Shown: one piece after another, positions 25,495 through 34,470 of the stretch
Layout: the number at the start of each line of letters is the position of its first letter
Position numbering within the stretch: position 1 is the stretch's first letter
Source: Candidatus Nitrosotenuis aquarius
GTDB taxonomy: Archaea > Thermoproteota > Nitrososphaeria > Nitrososphaerales > Nitrosopumilaceae
NCBI RefSeq assembly: GCF_002787055.1
Contig: NZ_CP024808.1
Span: 1,080,328 to 1,144,327, forward strand
Direction of reading: 5' to 3'
Length of the DNA stretch: 64,000 nt
Notes under the pieces: generated by a model
What the model was told of the DNA's origin: nothing
The model's input: the letters and a program-made list of their open reading frames with translations, nothing else
The model's database searches: none
Program-made: the position numbers and the translations under genes

Positions 25495-26547
25495 ATGATT
25501 ACAAAGATTATCGATGACAGTACTGTGTCGTTTTTAGTCGAAGAACCAGATGATTTGCTGGTATTGCGCAGAATTATAAAAAATCAGGATACCATAATCT
25601 CAGACACTACACGCGTAATAAAACAGGACAAGGATTATTCTAGGCCCGACAGAGGTGAGCGAATCAAGATTCGCATAGCACTGGAGGTTGAGAAAATAGC
25701 GCTGGATGCAGTTTTTGACAAACTGCGAATCCATGGCACCATTACAGAATCAACAAATGAGGCAGTATCAAAAGGACTTCATCATTCAATTCTGGTAAGA
25801 ATTGGGGATTCGTTTAACGTTGTAAAAAAGAAATGGCAGCCGCTTGAGCTAAAACTGATAAAGACGAAGGACGAAAGTCTTGGGTTTGTCTTGGTTGCAA
25901 TAGACAGGGGAGACTGCGGAATAGGCAAGCTAAAAGGGACTCACTTGGAGCTGATGCAAAACATGTATTCTGGCTCCAGTGGAAAACAATACAAGACTAG
26001 CTTCAACATTCAGACATTTTTTGAAAGTGTCGCAAAGGCGCTAAACACAACACTCAGAGAAAACGACAGTCTAGTGATTTTTGGCCCTGGTGAAACAAAA
26101 AGACAGTTTGCCAACTTTTTGGCAAAAAGCCCCATCTCAAAGGCCCACAAAATAGAGATAGTTGACGGAATCGATTCTGGAGGAGAAGATGGGATTTACA
26201 CGTTTATCAAGTCAAAGGTAATGCAACAAATACTGAGCCAGAGCAAGCTTGCCAAGGTCTCATCCATACTAGAAGAAATAATGATCAGGGCAAACAACAA
26301 GAGTAGAAAATTCACAATGGGTTTTGAGGAGACAAAAAAGGCAAACGACCTTGGCGCAGTAGAATCGCTGGTTTTCTCAGAGAAAATAATCCAGACTCAT
26401 GATGAAAACCAAATAATACAGTTCCTAAACGATGTTGAGTCCAAGGGAGTCAAAGTCTACGCATTGGATGCGTCAACAGACATAGGCCTCCAAGTATCCG
26501 GCCTTGGTGGAATTGTATCCCTTCTTAGATTTGCAGTGGATGTCTAG
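25495..26547 (+). CDS. pelA: mRNA surveillance protein pelota (Dom34)
   Basis: A 350-residue protein matching archaeal pelota. The N-terminal Sm-like domain (about 1-130) carries RPDRGERIKIRIALEVEKI, the middle domain (about 131-260) holds the long helix with KGTHLELMQNMYSGSSGKQY, and the C-terminal eL30-like domain (about 265-350) ends with SGLGGIVSLLRF. Pelota enters the A site of stalled ribosomes and, with ABCE1, releases them. The GGQ motif of release factor aRF1 is absent, as expected. Its stop codon overlaps that of cutA in a CTAG palindrome. Confidence 0.92.
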   Translation: MITKIIDDSTVSFLVEEPDDLLVLRRIIKNQDTIISDTTRVIKQDKDYSRPDRGERIKIRIALEVEKIALDAVFDKLRIHGTITESTNEAVSKGLHHSILVRIGDSFNVVKKKWQPLELKLIKTKDESLGFVLVAIDRGDCGIGKLKGTHLELMQNMYSGSSGKQYKTSFNIQTFFESVAKALNTTLRENDSLVIFGPGETKRQFANFLAKSPISKAHKIEIVDGIDSGGEDGIYTFIKSKVMQQILSQSKLAKVSSILEEIMIRANNKSRKFTMGFEETKKANDLGAVESLVFSEKIIQTHDENQIIQFLNDVESKGVKVYALDASTDIGLQVSGLGGIVSLLRFAVDV

Positions 26548-26855
26548 CCAGTAGAGTCAATCAGCCATTGTAGATATGGCTTGTTTAGATCAGCTAGTGT
26601 TATTTCTGCAATTTCTGGGACTTTGTACGGGTGCGTGAGCTTGATCTGTGCTTTTAGCTTTGATTTGTTTTTTTGTGTAGTTTTGAATACTGCCAAGATT
26701 TCATCTGTGTTTTCTATTTTGCCTTGCCAGGAATATACCGAAGATATCCTAGTCATGTTTACGCATGCTGCAAGTCTTGATCGTACAAGCTTGTTTGCTA
26801 TTTTTTGAATTGACTTTTTGTTCGGATATGTGGATAATATCACTACCCCTTTCAT
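26544..26855 (-). CDS. cutA: CutA-like divalent cation tolerance protein
   Basis: I choose the ATG at 26855 (MKGVVILSTYPNKKSIQ); a longer frame to 26930 would run into the promoter of the divergent protease. The 103-residue protein has the CutA1 ferredoxin-like fold with VILSTYPNKKSIQKIANKLV, AACVNMTRISSVYSWQGKIENTDE (the signature YxWxGxIE) and the C-terminal LTHPYKVPEIAEI. CutA trimers bind copper and other divalent cations. The gene converges on pelA, sharing a four-base overlap at the stop codons. Confidence 0.9.
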   Translation of the reverse strand: MKGVVILSTYPNKKSIQKIANKLVRSRLAACVNMTRISSVYSWQGKIENTDEILAVFKTTQKNKSKLKAQIKLTHPYKVPEIAEITLADLNKPYLQWLIDSTG

Positions 26856-26898
26856 AGCAAACGATAAATGGGCGTCATTAAAAAAAGTAGCAATTAAT

Positions 26899-28101
26899 TT
26901 GAACTTGGATTTTTTATCACAGAACGCCATAATCTATGTTTTAATGGCTTGGGGAATCATACTTGGATTAACCAAAGCACTCAAGCTGGAAAAGCACGGA
27001 TTTGAGGTAAAACCGTACAGCCTGACATACAAGAACACTCAGGTTCAGGTAGCACTTACCAAGATGCTCGGCAGAACTAGGCGAGGCATACGTGTGTTTG
27101 CCGATGTAAGTGTGGTTGCAGGTTTTATCATGATGGGTTTTGGATTTTGGTTTTTGATAGACAATGTAACTAAATTCTTTGACAAGCCGGAAGAATTCTC
27201 AGAGCTTACAGTGCTGATCCCAGGTGTCACACTGACATCGTCTTCTGCAATTTTGTATTTTCTGTTGTCAATTCCAATTGTACTGGTGATACATGAGGGG
27301 GCCCACGGCATAGTTGCAACTCTGGAAAAGATCCGAATCAAGACGGGTGGATTTGCCATATTCATTGCAATGTTTGCCGGATTCGTAGAACCAGACGATG
27401 AAGAATTCAACAAGGCAAAAAAGATCTCAAAGCTTCGAGTAATTGGTGCAGGAGCTACTTCAAATGTGATATTTGCACTGGTGCTTGGCGCCATTTTACT
27501 GACAAACCCGTTCTTTGCAATTGTTGTGCCAGAGCCAATACGAAGTACGTTCTATGAGACCCCGCAAGGAGTAAACATACTGGGCATAATGCCTGGCGGA
27601 GGTGCAGAAAAGGCAGGACTACAAATCAATGATGTCATAACATCAATTAACGGCATTTCGGTGGTAACGCCTCTTGATTTTACCAAGGTAAAGCTTGTAC
27701 CGGGAGAGATTGCCAAGGTCACAGTACTTCGAGACGGAGTCAGCATCGATCACCAAGTAGAGGTAATGCCTTCTCCTGATGATCCCACCAAGGGTTTGAT
27801 AGGGATAACACGCGACAATTCCATATCATACAAGCCAATCTACAACTTCATAGAATGGAAGAGTCCTGAGCTGTCAATGTTTTTGCTGTGGCTTTGGATG
27901 ATCTCATTTTTCATAGGAATAATCAACATGCTTCCATTGCCAATCCTTGATGGCGGCAAGTTCATCCACAGCATAATTGACAAAAAGCTTTCAGATTCAA
28001 TGGTAAATCGCACAATGTGGGCAATCTACGGCTTTACCTTTGCCTTGTTTGGCCTAAACATCGCGCTATCATATCTAAAATCAGGCTGGTTTACAATCTA
28101 G
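26899..28101 (+). CDS. Site-2 protease family zinc metalloprotease (M50) with PDZ domain
   Basis: I choose TTG 26899 as start, giving about 400 residues; an upstream ATG-like start at 26818 would overlap cutA. The protein has a first membrane segment (YVLMAWGIILGL), the zinc motif HEGAH near residue 132, a PDZ domain around 215-300 (PQGVNILGIMPGGGAEKAGLQINDVITSING) and NMLPLPILDGG near 344, which provides the third zinc ligand. Site-2 proteases cut transmembrane segments of regulators or clear membrane protein remnants. The exact start is uncertain. Confidence 0.85.
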   Translation: MNLDFLSQNAIIYVLMAWGIILGLTKALKLEKHGFEVKPYSLTYKNTQVQVALTKMLGRTRRGIRVFADVSVVAGFIMMGFGFWFLIDNVTKFFDKPEEFSELTVLIPGVTLTSSSAILYFLLSIPIVLVIHEGAHGIVATLEKIRIKTGGFAIFIAMFAGFVEPDDEEFNKAKKISKLRVIGAGATSNVIFALVLGAILLTNPFFAIVVPEPIRSTFYETPQGVNILGIMPGGGAEKAGLQINDVITSINGISVVTPLDFTKVKLVPGEIAKVTVLRDGVSIDHQVEVMPSPDDPTKGLIGITRDNSISYKPIYNFIEWKSPELSMFLLWLWMISFFIGIINMLPLPILDGGKFIHSIIDKKLSDSMVNRTMWAIYGFTFALFGLNIALSYLKSGWFTI

Positions 28102-28140
28102 AGTAATTATCGTTAAATTTGGGCTACTGGCACCAAAGCC

Positions 28141-29046
28141 ATGAAATGCGACAGATGTCAAAACACCGCAGCCTATTCTAGGAAATATTCCGGTGAGAGC
28201 CTATGTTCTGAATGCTTTTCAAATTCCATATTGCGCAAAACTGCAAGGACCATTTCAAAATACAACATGATCCAAAACGGTGAATTGGTTTGTGTGGCAG
28301 TCTCTGGAGGAAAAGACTCACTTGCATTGTTACACGTATTATCAAAGATGGCAAAAAATCACAATTTCAGAATTCACGCAGTGACAATAGATGAGGGGAT
28401 TCCCGGATATCGCGATGAAGCATTGGACATAGTAAGGGATTTTTGTGTAAGGCTTGGAGTAGAACACACCATATATCCATACAAGGACTTGTTTGGTTTA
28501 ACATTGGATGAATCTCTAAAACAAAACGAAGATGACAGATTGTCATCGTGCTCCATTTGTGGCACATTTAGAAGGCGTGCAATGGATCATGCAGCAATGC
28601 AAATTGGGGCAGACATTATTGCGACAGGTCACAACCTAGATGACACACTACAGACATTTGTCATAAACACGTTATCTGGAGACACCAACAAAATTGGTTG
28701 GATGGATCCAGACACCTCCAATAACACCCTGCGAAAGATAAAGCCGTTTTGCGAAATTTACGAGTCAGAAATCGTCTTTTATGCATTCACAAATAATTTG
28801 CCATTCCAGACTGAACCATGTCCCCACACGAATGAAGGAATTCGGACAGAGATTCGCGAGTTTTTGAACAAATTAGAAAACAGCCATTCAGGAATAAAGA
28901 ATAACATGTACCGATCTGTTCTAAAAATATCACAAACCATGAAGGATGCCAACCATAAAGAAAAGATCAAGTGTGCAAATTGCGGCGCAGAGTGCACAGG
29001 CAAGGTTTGTTCTGTGTGTAAGATGATTGTAGATCTGCGTGACTAA
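28141..29046 (+). CDS. tRNA 2-thiouridine synthase, TtuA/Ncs6 family
   Basis: A 301-residue protein with an N-terminal zinc site (C3, C6, C22, C25), the PP-loop SGGKDS (55-60) that adenylates the target uridine, a central CSICGTFRRR motif (near 139-148) and GHNLDD (near 160-165), then a C-terminal zinc ribbon (CANCGAEC, CSVC). This is the TIGR00269 layout. The enzymes thiolate uridine in tRNA, either U34 (Ncs6) or U54 (TtuA), using a ubiquitin-like sulfur carrier or sulfide. Which position is modified here cannot be told. The gene ends 38 bases before the SRP RNA. Confidence 0.88.
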   Translation: MKCDRCQNTAAYSRKYSGESLCSECFSNSILRKTARTISKYNMIQNGELVCVAVSGGKDSLALLHVLSKMAKNHNFRIHAVTIDEGIPGYRDEALDIVRDFCVRLGVEHTIYPYKDLFGLTLDESLKQNEDDRLSSCSICGTFRRRAMDHAAMQIGADIIATGHNLDDTLQTFVINTLSGDTNKIGWMDPDTSNNTLRKIKPFCEIYESEIVFYAFTNNLPFQTEPCPHTNEGIRTEIREFLNKLENSHSGIKNNMYRSVLKISQTMKDANHKEKIKCANCGAECTGKVCSVCKMIVDLRD

Positions 29047-29056
29047 ACCTTAATGC

Positions 29057-29065
29057 ACATATAAC
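29057..29065 (+). promoter_or_regulatory. TATA-like box for the SRP RNA gene
   Basis: ACATATAAC is centred about 24 bases before the inferred 5' end of the SRP RNA at 29085. Confidence 0.5.
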
Positions 29066-29084
29066 ATTGTATCGTAACCATATT

Positions 29085-29401
29085 TGGTAGTAGGTAGGAT
29101 CGGGGCGCTAGCCGTGCCCTTTTCTGAAACCGGCTCTATGCAGAGGTCAGTAACTGCTGGATAAACTTCCAGATGGATAATTCCCGCTTGATGTACTGAA
29201 ATGAAATCACGCCGAAGCGGGTGGATACAGGCACGTGATTGCTCGAAGGAGTAATCTTAGTGTCGAATTGCCGAAATGGATGAGGTCCGGGAGGGAGCAA
29301 TCCTAAGGCAAAGTATTCACGCTACTTCGTCAACGTGGCGGATCTTGTGCATCTTGAGATGGGGTTACTTGTCGGGATCGGAACTAGCAGATCTACTACC
29401 A
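29085..29401 (+). ncRNA. Archaeal signal recognition particle RNA (7S)
   Basis: A 317-base non-coding RNA. The ends pair perfectly: TGGTAGTAG at 29085-29093 with CTACTACCA at 29393-29401 (helix 5/1). Helix 8 is clear around 29268-29312: TTGCCGAAA, TGAGGTCCGGGAGGGAGCA and CCTAAGGCAA, with the conserved GGAG tetraloop and asymmetric loop that bind SRP54. Helix 6 is seen in CCCGCTT with AAGCGGG, between about 29184 and 29220, the SRP19 site. A TATA-like box precedes it. A 65-codon frame inside is only a by-product. End positions are inferred from pairing. Confidence 0.9.
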
Positions 29402-29435
29402 CTTGAATTATTTAGTATTATACCAGCTCACAAAC

Positions 29436-29765
29436 ATGGACGGATTGTCTTTGGGGCCAAAAAGAAACTATGAGGACTTCAAAAAACAGATACCAAAATC
29501 ACTATTTTTCATGTTTGACTCACTAAGGGAGTATTGTCTTTCACTTGGAAGCAATGTTGTAGAAGATGTTCGTGCACATAGAATAGTGTTTGGCAAGTCG
29601 CTTTCATTTAGGTGGTTTGTGGACCTCGAGCCAGAGGGAAACTCCATAATTGTCAAGATACAACGAGACAGAAAGGAGTCGTTCCAGACCAAAACAATAA
29701 CAAACGAACAGGAATTGGATGCGCTCAAGGCTACAATTTCTGATGCCTATAACACCATACACTAG
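29436..29765 (+). CDS. Conserved hypothetical protein (DUF5655-like, 109 residues)
   Basis: I place the start at ATG 29436, since the SRP RNA ends at 29401. The 109-residue protein is soluble with an alternating pattern of helix and strand: a helical first half (KNYEDFKKQIPKSLFFMFDSLREYC), strands (HRIVFGKSLSFRWFVDLEP, SIIVKIQRDR), and a final helix. It resembles small proteins annotated as DUF5655, whose function is unknown; that similarity is from memory of the pattern and not firm. Its stop overlaps that of acyP on the other strand within CTAG. Confidence 0.6.
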   Translation: MDGLSLGPKRNYEDFKKQIPKSLFFMFDSLREYCLSLGSNVVEDVRAHRIVFGKSLSFRWFVDLEPEGNSIIVKIQRDRKESFQTKTITNEQELDALKATISDAYNTIH

Positions 29766-30040
29766 TACAATACTTCAAACTTGGCAAACTCACCTTTGAA
29801 TTTTTCATTTCGTATTTCTACGTCTTCTACTCGTGCATTTGCAGGGCCTGCGTGGCACCACTCCACCACATTACTGACATCAAGATCTTCGCCTTCGATT
29901 ATTGCCTCGACTCGGCCGTCCTTTAGGTTTCTAACCCAGCCTGTTGCGTGATTCTTTTTTGCAGTCACCTTCATTGCCTGGCGAAAAAAAACGCCCTGCA
30001 CTTTGCCCTTTATGAAAAGATGAACACGCTGTTTTGCCAT
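29762..30040 (-). CDS. acyP: Acylphosphatase
   Basis: A 92-residue protein of the small acylphosphatase family. It shows the signature GKVQGVFFRQAMKVTAKK (about 12-29), with the catalytic arginine in the VFFRQ loop, and GWVRNLKDGRVEAIIEG (about 35-51), with the catalytic asparagine in VRNL. The enzyme hydrolyses carboxyl-phosphate bonds such as acetyl phosphate. Length and motifs are complete. It lies between L2 and the hypothetical gene that it converges on. Confidence 0.93.
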   Translation of the reverse strand: MAKQRVHLFIKGKVQGVFFRQAMKVTAKKNHATGWVRNLKDGRVEAIIEGEDLDVSNVVEWCHAGPANARVEDVEIRNEKFKGEFAKFEVLY

Positions 30041-30095
30041 TTAGGAATTGATCTTGTCTTGGTCTTAATCAATTTTAGGGTGCAGAAAAATTGGA

Positions 30096-30827
30096 TTATG
30101 CTCTTTCTTTGACTCGAGATCGTCCAGTCTTTCTTGCCGCAATGCTTCCTACCTTTGCTCCTGGTGGTGCATCTCTTGCGACTGTTCCTCCACCACCCAT
30201 GTGTTGGTGTCGTCCTCCTCCGTGTGGATGGACATATGCTGCTTGGGCTACACCCCTGACTATTGGATATTTGTGGCCCTTTGATCTGTATCTTCTCCAT
30301 TTGTTTCCTGCATTAAGGAATGGTCTGTCTCCAGCTCCTCCTCCTGCCAGTACTCCAATCATGGCGCGATTCTTTGGGTTTAGTGTAGTAAATGCTCCAG
30401 ATGGTAGTTTTATGATAACACCGTCTGTACCATGCGAGAATACGGTTGCAGAGCCGCCTGCGCTCTTTGCAATTGCTCCACCGTCGCCAAAGTGCTTTTC
30501 AACGTTGCACACGACGGTTCCGTCTGGAATGTTTTGAATGCTAATTACGTTTCCTTGCTTGAGATCTGCGTTTAATCCAAATTTGATAGTACTGCCAATG
30601 GATGTTCCAAGAACCGCTGGAATCATGGAAATGGATCCGTTTTCAAAGCGGACTCGTGCAAGCGGTGTGTCCCGGCCGCTCTCATGGACAAGATCGACTA
30701 CTGTGCCGGTGTGATCTTCTGCCAAGTCAAAATACGGGTATTTTGCTGGTGAGATCTTGCTAGTTGCGGCTGCTCTGAATTGCATGCCTCCCCGGCCACG
30801 TCTTCTAACTAATGGTCGCTTACCCAT
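30096..30827 (-). CDS. rpl2: 50S ribosomal protein L2 (uL2)
   Basis: A 243-residue archaeal uL2. Near the C-terminus the conserved peptidyl-transferase loop region is GVAQAAYVHPHGGGRHQHMGGGG with the key histidines; the N-terminus begins GKRPLVRRRGRGGMQFRAAA. It binds 23S rRNA near the peptidyl-transferase centre. The gene stands away from the usual S10/spc ribosomal operon and is divergent from cdc48 with a 93-base gap. A TATA-like box (30852-30859, minus strand) lies about 29 bases upstream. It ends in a basic tail. Confidence 0.95.
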   Translation of the reverse strand: MGKRPLVRRRGRGGMQFRAAATSKISPAKYPYFDLAEDHTGTVVDLVHESGRDTPLARVRFENGSISMIPAVLGTSIGSTIKFGLNADLKQGNVISIQNIPDGTVVCNVEKHFGDGGAIAKSAGGSATVFSHGTDGVIIKLPSGAFTTLNPKNRAMIGVLAGGGAGDRPFLNAGNKWRRYRSKGHKYPIVRGVAQAAYVHPHGGGRHQHMGGGGTVARDAPPGAKVGSIAARKTGRSRVKERA

Positions 30828-30851
30828 TTTTGGTGATGGTTGGGACTTTGG

Positions 30852-30859
30852 ATTTTAAG
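30852..30859 (-). promoter_or_regulatory. TATA-like box for rpl2
   Basis: On the minus strand CTTAAAAT is centred about 29 bases before the rpl2 start at 30827. Confidence 0.4.
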
Positions 30860-30890
30860 CTTTGTTTTATGTGGATCAAAAAGGCCAAAG

Positions 30891-30900
30891 ATATAAAAAA
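30891..30900 (+). promoter_or_regulatory. TATA box for cdc48
   Basis: ATATAAAAAA is centred 26 bases upstream of the ATG at 30921, a strong archaeal TATA box with a near-leaderless spacing. Confidence 0.55.
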
Positions 30901-30920
30901 TACGCTGAGATGTTAAACCT

Positions 30921-33125
30921 ATGAGCCAGAGCGCCCTTTCTCTCAAAGTTCTTGAAGCATACACCCGAGATGTTGGGCGCGGGGTGGCAAGAATTGACTA
31001 TGATTCTATGGATACGCTAAATGCCTCAACTGGTGATGTTATCGAGATTAAGGGAAAAAGAAGGACAGTTGCAAAATGCCTTCCGTTATACCCATCAGAT
31101 GAGGGAAAGGGAATCATACGAATTGATGGCTTGGGTAGAAACAATGCTGGCATTGCGATTGGCGATACCATTACTGTTAGAAAGATAAAGGCGGTGGCTG
31201 CCGAAAAAGTAGTAGTTGCGCCACTAGAGGCAATTCCTCCAATTGATGAGAGGTATTTGGCTGATGCTCTAGAAAGCGTTCCACTAATCAAAGGTGACAA
31301 TGTAATGGTGCCGTATTTTGGCGGACGATTGACATTTCAAGTAATTGGTGTTACTCCAGCAGCTGATGCAGTACTGGTGACACAGAAAACAGTTTTCCAT
31401 ATTGCAGAAAAAGGAGAAACACTAAGAGGAGTACCACAGGTAACATACGAAGACATTGGCGGGCTCACTGATGAAATCAAAAAGGTTCGCGAAATGATCG
31501 AGTTGCCACTACGACACCCAGAGATATTTGAAAAACTCGGAGTCGAAGCGCCAAAAGGCGTGCTTTTGTATGGTCCACCAGGAACTGGAAAGACATTGCT
31601 AGCAAAGGCAGTAGCAAATGAAAGCAATGCTCACTTTATCAGCATTTCAGGTCCGGAGATAATGAGCAAGTTTTACGGTGAAAGCGAAGCAAGACTCAGA
31701 GAAATATTCAAGGAGGCCAGAGAAAAGGCACCATCAATAATTTTCGTAGATGAAATAGATTCTATTGCGCCAAAAAGAGAAGAAGTAACTGGCGAAGTAG
31801 AACGACGCGTCGTATCACAAATGCTATCATTAATGGACGGACTGGAAGCAAGAGGTAAGGTAATTGTAATTGCCGCAACAAACAGACCAAATGCAATCGA
31901 TCCAGCGTTAAGAAGACCTGGACGATTTGATCGAGAAATCGAAATCAAAGTACCAGACAAGAAAGGCCGAAAAGACATTCTCAACATTCACACAAGAAAC
32001 ATGCCGCTTGTAACAGAGGAAAATGACGCAAACTATGTCAATATTGACAAAATTGCCTCAGTTAGTCACGGCTATGTGGGCGCAGACTTGGAATATCTCT
32101 GCAAGGAAGCAGCAATGAAGTGCCTTCGAAGACTATTACCAGAGCTAAACCTAGAGGATGAAAAGCTACCACCGGAAACACTAGACAAGCTTATTGTGAA
32201 CAATGATGATTTCCAAAAAGCACTCATCGAAGTAACCCCATCTGGAATGCGAGAGGTATTCATTGAAAACCCAGACGTAAAATGGGACGACATTGGCGGA
32301 CTAAAGGAAGTAAAGCAGCAACTCCAAGAGGCAGTAGAGTGGCCAATGAAATATCCAGCACTATACGACAAGCTTGGCCATCGAATGCCAAGAGGAATTC
32401 TATTGCACGGAGCAAGTGGTGTTGGAAAGACATTGCTAGCAAAGGCAGTAGCAACTGAGAGTGAGGCAAACTTTGTCTCAGTAAGAGGACCAGAATTGTT
32501 ATCAAAATGGGTTGGAGAATCAGAGCGAGGGATCAGAGAGATATTCCGACGTGCAAGACAGGCATCACCATGTGTTGTGTTTTTCGATGAAATTGATTCT
32601 ATTGCACCAATTAGAGGAGCAGGTGCAGAAACGGCAGTAACTGAACGAGTAGTAAGTCAGCTTTTAACAGAACTGGACGGAATGGAAAACATGCATGGAG
32701 TAATTGTTCTTGCCGCAACAAACAGGGCAGATATGATAGATCCAGCATTGCTAAGACCAGGACGATTTGACAAGATTATACAGATTCCAATGCCAGACAA
32801 GGACAGCAGGCGACAAATTCTGGAAATCACCGCAAAGAGCATTCCTGCAGTATCTGACAAAAACCAACTTGACTATGTCAACTTGGACAAGATAGCAGAA
32901 ATCACGGACGGAATGAGTGGAGCAGATGTGGCTGCAATTGCAAACACTGCAGTATCCATTGTAATTCACGAGTATCTAGACAAGCACCCAACAAAGGAAG
33001 AGCTTGAAAAGGCGTCGACTGATGCCAAAGTAACCATGAGACACTTTGAGGAAGCAGTCAAAAAGGTAAAGACCCAAAAAGACCTCAAGATTGGTCAAAA
33101 GATAGCAGTGCCGTACTATAGATAA
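30921..33125 (+). CDS. cdc48: Cdc48/VAT-type double-AAA+ ATPase
   Basis: A 734-residue unfoldase. The N-terminal double-psi beta barrel (about 1-180) is followed by D1 with Walker A GPPGTGKT (about 218-225) and Walker B FVDEID, and D2 with Walker A GASGVGKT (about 497-504) and FFDEID. Arginine fingers are in RRPGRFD and LRPGRFD. The extreme C-terminus is PYYR, which fits the hydrophobic-Tyr-X motif that opens 20S proteasome gates. Cdc48 extracts and unfolds proteins for degradation. Full length, with its own promoter, divergent from rpl2. Confidence 0.95.
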   Translation: MSQSALSLKVLEAYTRDVGRGVARIDYDSMDTLNASTGDVIEIKGKRRTVAKCLPLYPSDEGKGIIRIDGLGRNNAGIAIGDTITVRKIKAVAAEKVVVAPLEAIPPIDERYLADALESVPLIKGDNVMVPYFGGRLTFQVIGVTPAADAVLVTQKTVFHIAEKGETLRGVPQVTYEDIGGLTDEIKKVREMIELPLRHPEIFEKLGVEAPKGVLLYGPPGTGKTLLAKAVANESNAHFISISGPEIMSKFYGESEARLREIFKEAREKAPSIIFVDEIDSIAPKREEVTGEVERRVVSQMLSLMDGLEARGKVIVIAATNRPNAIDPALRRPGRFDREIEIKVPDKKGRKDILNIHTRNMPLVTEENDANYVNIDKIASVSHGYVGADLEYLCKEAAMKCLRRLLPELNLEDEKLPPETLDKLIVNNDDFQKALIEVTPSGMREVFIENPDVKWDDIGGLKEVKQQLQEAVEWPMKYPALYDKLGHRMPRGILLHGASGVGKTLLAKAVATESEANFVSVRGPELLSKWVGESERGIREIFRRARQASPCVVFFDEIDSIAPIRGAGAETAVTERVVSQLLTELDGMENMHGVIVLAATNRADMIDPALLRPGRFDKIIQIPMPDKDSRRQILEITAKSIPAVSDKNQLDYVNLDKIAEITDGMSGADVAAIANTAVSIVIHEYLDKHPTKEELEKASTDAKVTMRHFEEAVKKVKTQKDLKIGQKIAVPYYR

Positions 33126-33157
33126 CTAAAATAACAACAAAACTTAGTTTTTCGTAA

Positions 33158-34441
33158 ATGTCAGAATATAGAGGCTACAATGGCAGAGCCCTAGAATTCC
33201 TAAAACAAAACAAGGTCAAAGTAGGAGACACTGTCAAAATTATAACGGATTTTGAGCAGACGGCCACAATAATGCCAAGATATGAACACAGCGATGATTC
33301 GCATATTGTTGTAAAATTCAAGAGTGGTTACAATGTTGGCTTGGGACTAGACAAGATAAAAAAAATCGAGTGTCTATCCAATGCTTCGTCTACTTTAGAA
33401 AGTAACAATATCATAAAACACAATCCGGCATTGCCAAAAATTTTGTTGCTGTCCACGGGTGGAACAATTGCAAGTAGAATTGACTATAGAACAGGCAGTG
33501 TCACACCAGCACTAACTGCGCAAGAGCTAAATGCATCCGTGCCAGAACTGGCGGAAATTGCAAATATTGATGCTGAGGTGTTGTTTTCTGAATATTCAGA
33601 AAACATTACACCAGAACACTGGATAAAAATTACGCAAAAACTAGACTCGCTTGCAAAATCCGACTATAAGGGAATTCTGGTTGCGCATGGAACTGACACT
33701 ATGCAATACACTGCAGCATTTTTGTCGTTTGCACTGGCTGGCTTTCCAAAGCCCATAGTTCTAGTTGGCTCGCAGAGATCATCAGACAGGCCGTCATCCG
33801 ATGCCGCACTAAACCTAATTGGTGCTACAAAATTCATTGTAAAATCAGGCGCCAATGGGGTCTTTGTTGCAATGCACAATTCTGAGAATGATGACGATAT
33901 TGCATGTCATCTTGGAACGCGTGTGCGAAAAAACCACACTAGCAGGAGAAATGCCTTTGAGACAGTTGGTGCAAAACCTGCATTTGTTGTATCTGGTGAT
34001 TCAGTAATTCAGAACTTTGCTAGACCATATTATAACCAAAAAGACTATACCCCAAAGATAGGCCTAGATTCCAAAGTGGCGCTGGTAAAGTATCATCCTG
34101 GATATGATTCAAAACTAGTCGAAAATCTTCTAGACAGTGGATACAAGGCAATAATCTTTGAAGGAACAGGCCTTGGACATGTCGGCAGAACAATGTATGA
34201 TGTTATAAAAAAAGCAAAACAGCGAGACGTTTTTTTGGGAATGACATCGCAATGCTTGGATGGCCAGGTAAACATGGCAATCTATGAGAGTGGAAGGGAT
34301 CTGATGCATTTTGGCGTGGTTCCTTTGTCTGATATGATTTCTGAGATTGCACTTGTGAAAGCAATGTGGTCACTAGGCACAAATGCCAAAAACATCAAAG
34401 ATATTATGCTAAAAAATATCGCATCTGAATTTAGGGAATAA
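33158..34441 (+). CDS. gatD: Glu-tRNA(Gln) amidotransferase subunit D
   Basis: A 427-residue archaeal GatD. The N-terminal part (about 1-90) is the GatD-specific domain. The asparaginase-like catalytic core begins with LLLSTGGTIAS (97-107), providing the first threonine nucleophile, and continues with VAHGTDTM (near 173-180), the second catalytic Thr-Asp pair. It hydrolyses glutamine and channels ammonia to GatE, which converts Glu-tRNA(Gln) to Gln-tRNA(Gln). It is followed directly by gatE, 29 bases away, as one operon. Confidence 0.95.
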   Translation: MSEYRGYNGRALEFLKQNKVKVGDTVKIITDFEQTATIMPRYEHSDDSHIVVKFKSGYNVGLGLDKIKKIECLSNASSTLESNNIIKHNPALPKILLLSTGGTIASRIDYRTGSVTPALTAQELNASVPELAEIANIDAEVLFSEYSENITPEHWIKITQKLDSLAKSDYKGILVAHGTDTMQYTAAFLSFALAGFPKPIVLVGSQRSSDRPSSDAALNLIGATKFIVKSGANGVFVAMHNSENDDDIACHLGTRVRKNHTSRRNAFETVGAKPAFVVSGDSVIQNFARPYYNQKDYTPKIGLDSKVALVKYHPGYDSKLVENLLDSGYKAIIFEGTGLGHVGRTMYDVIKKAKQRDVFLGMTSQCLDGQVNMAIYESGRDLMHFGVVPLSDMISEIALVKAMWSLGTNAKNIKDIMLKNIASEFRE

Positions 34442-34470
34442 GATTTAAGGCAATCGCAGTTAGGTTTTGT

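Noticed and set aside
29276-29473. 65-codon frame over the SRP RNA
   Set aside because: It lies mostly within the structured SRP RNA and has no protein-like features; the RNA explains the sequence.
30091-30537. Long plus-strand frame opposite rpl2
   Set aside because: It is the antisense shadow of L2, rich in proline/serine as expected from reading a ribosomal-protein gene backwards.
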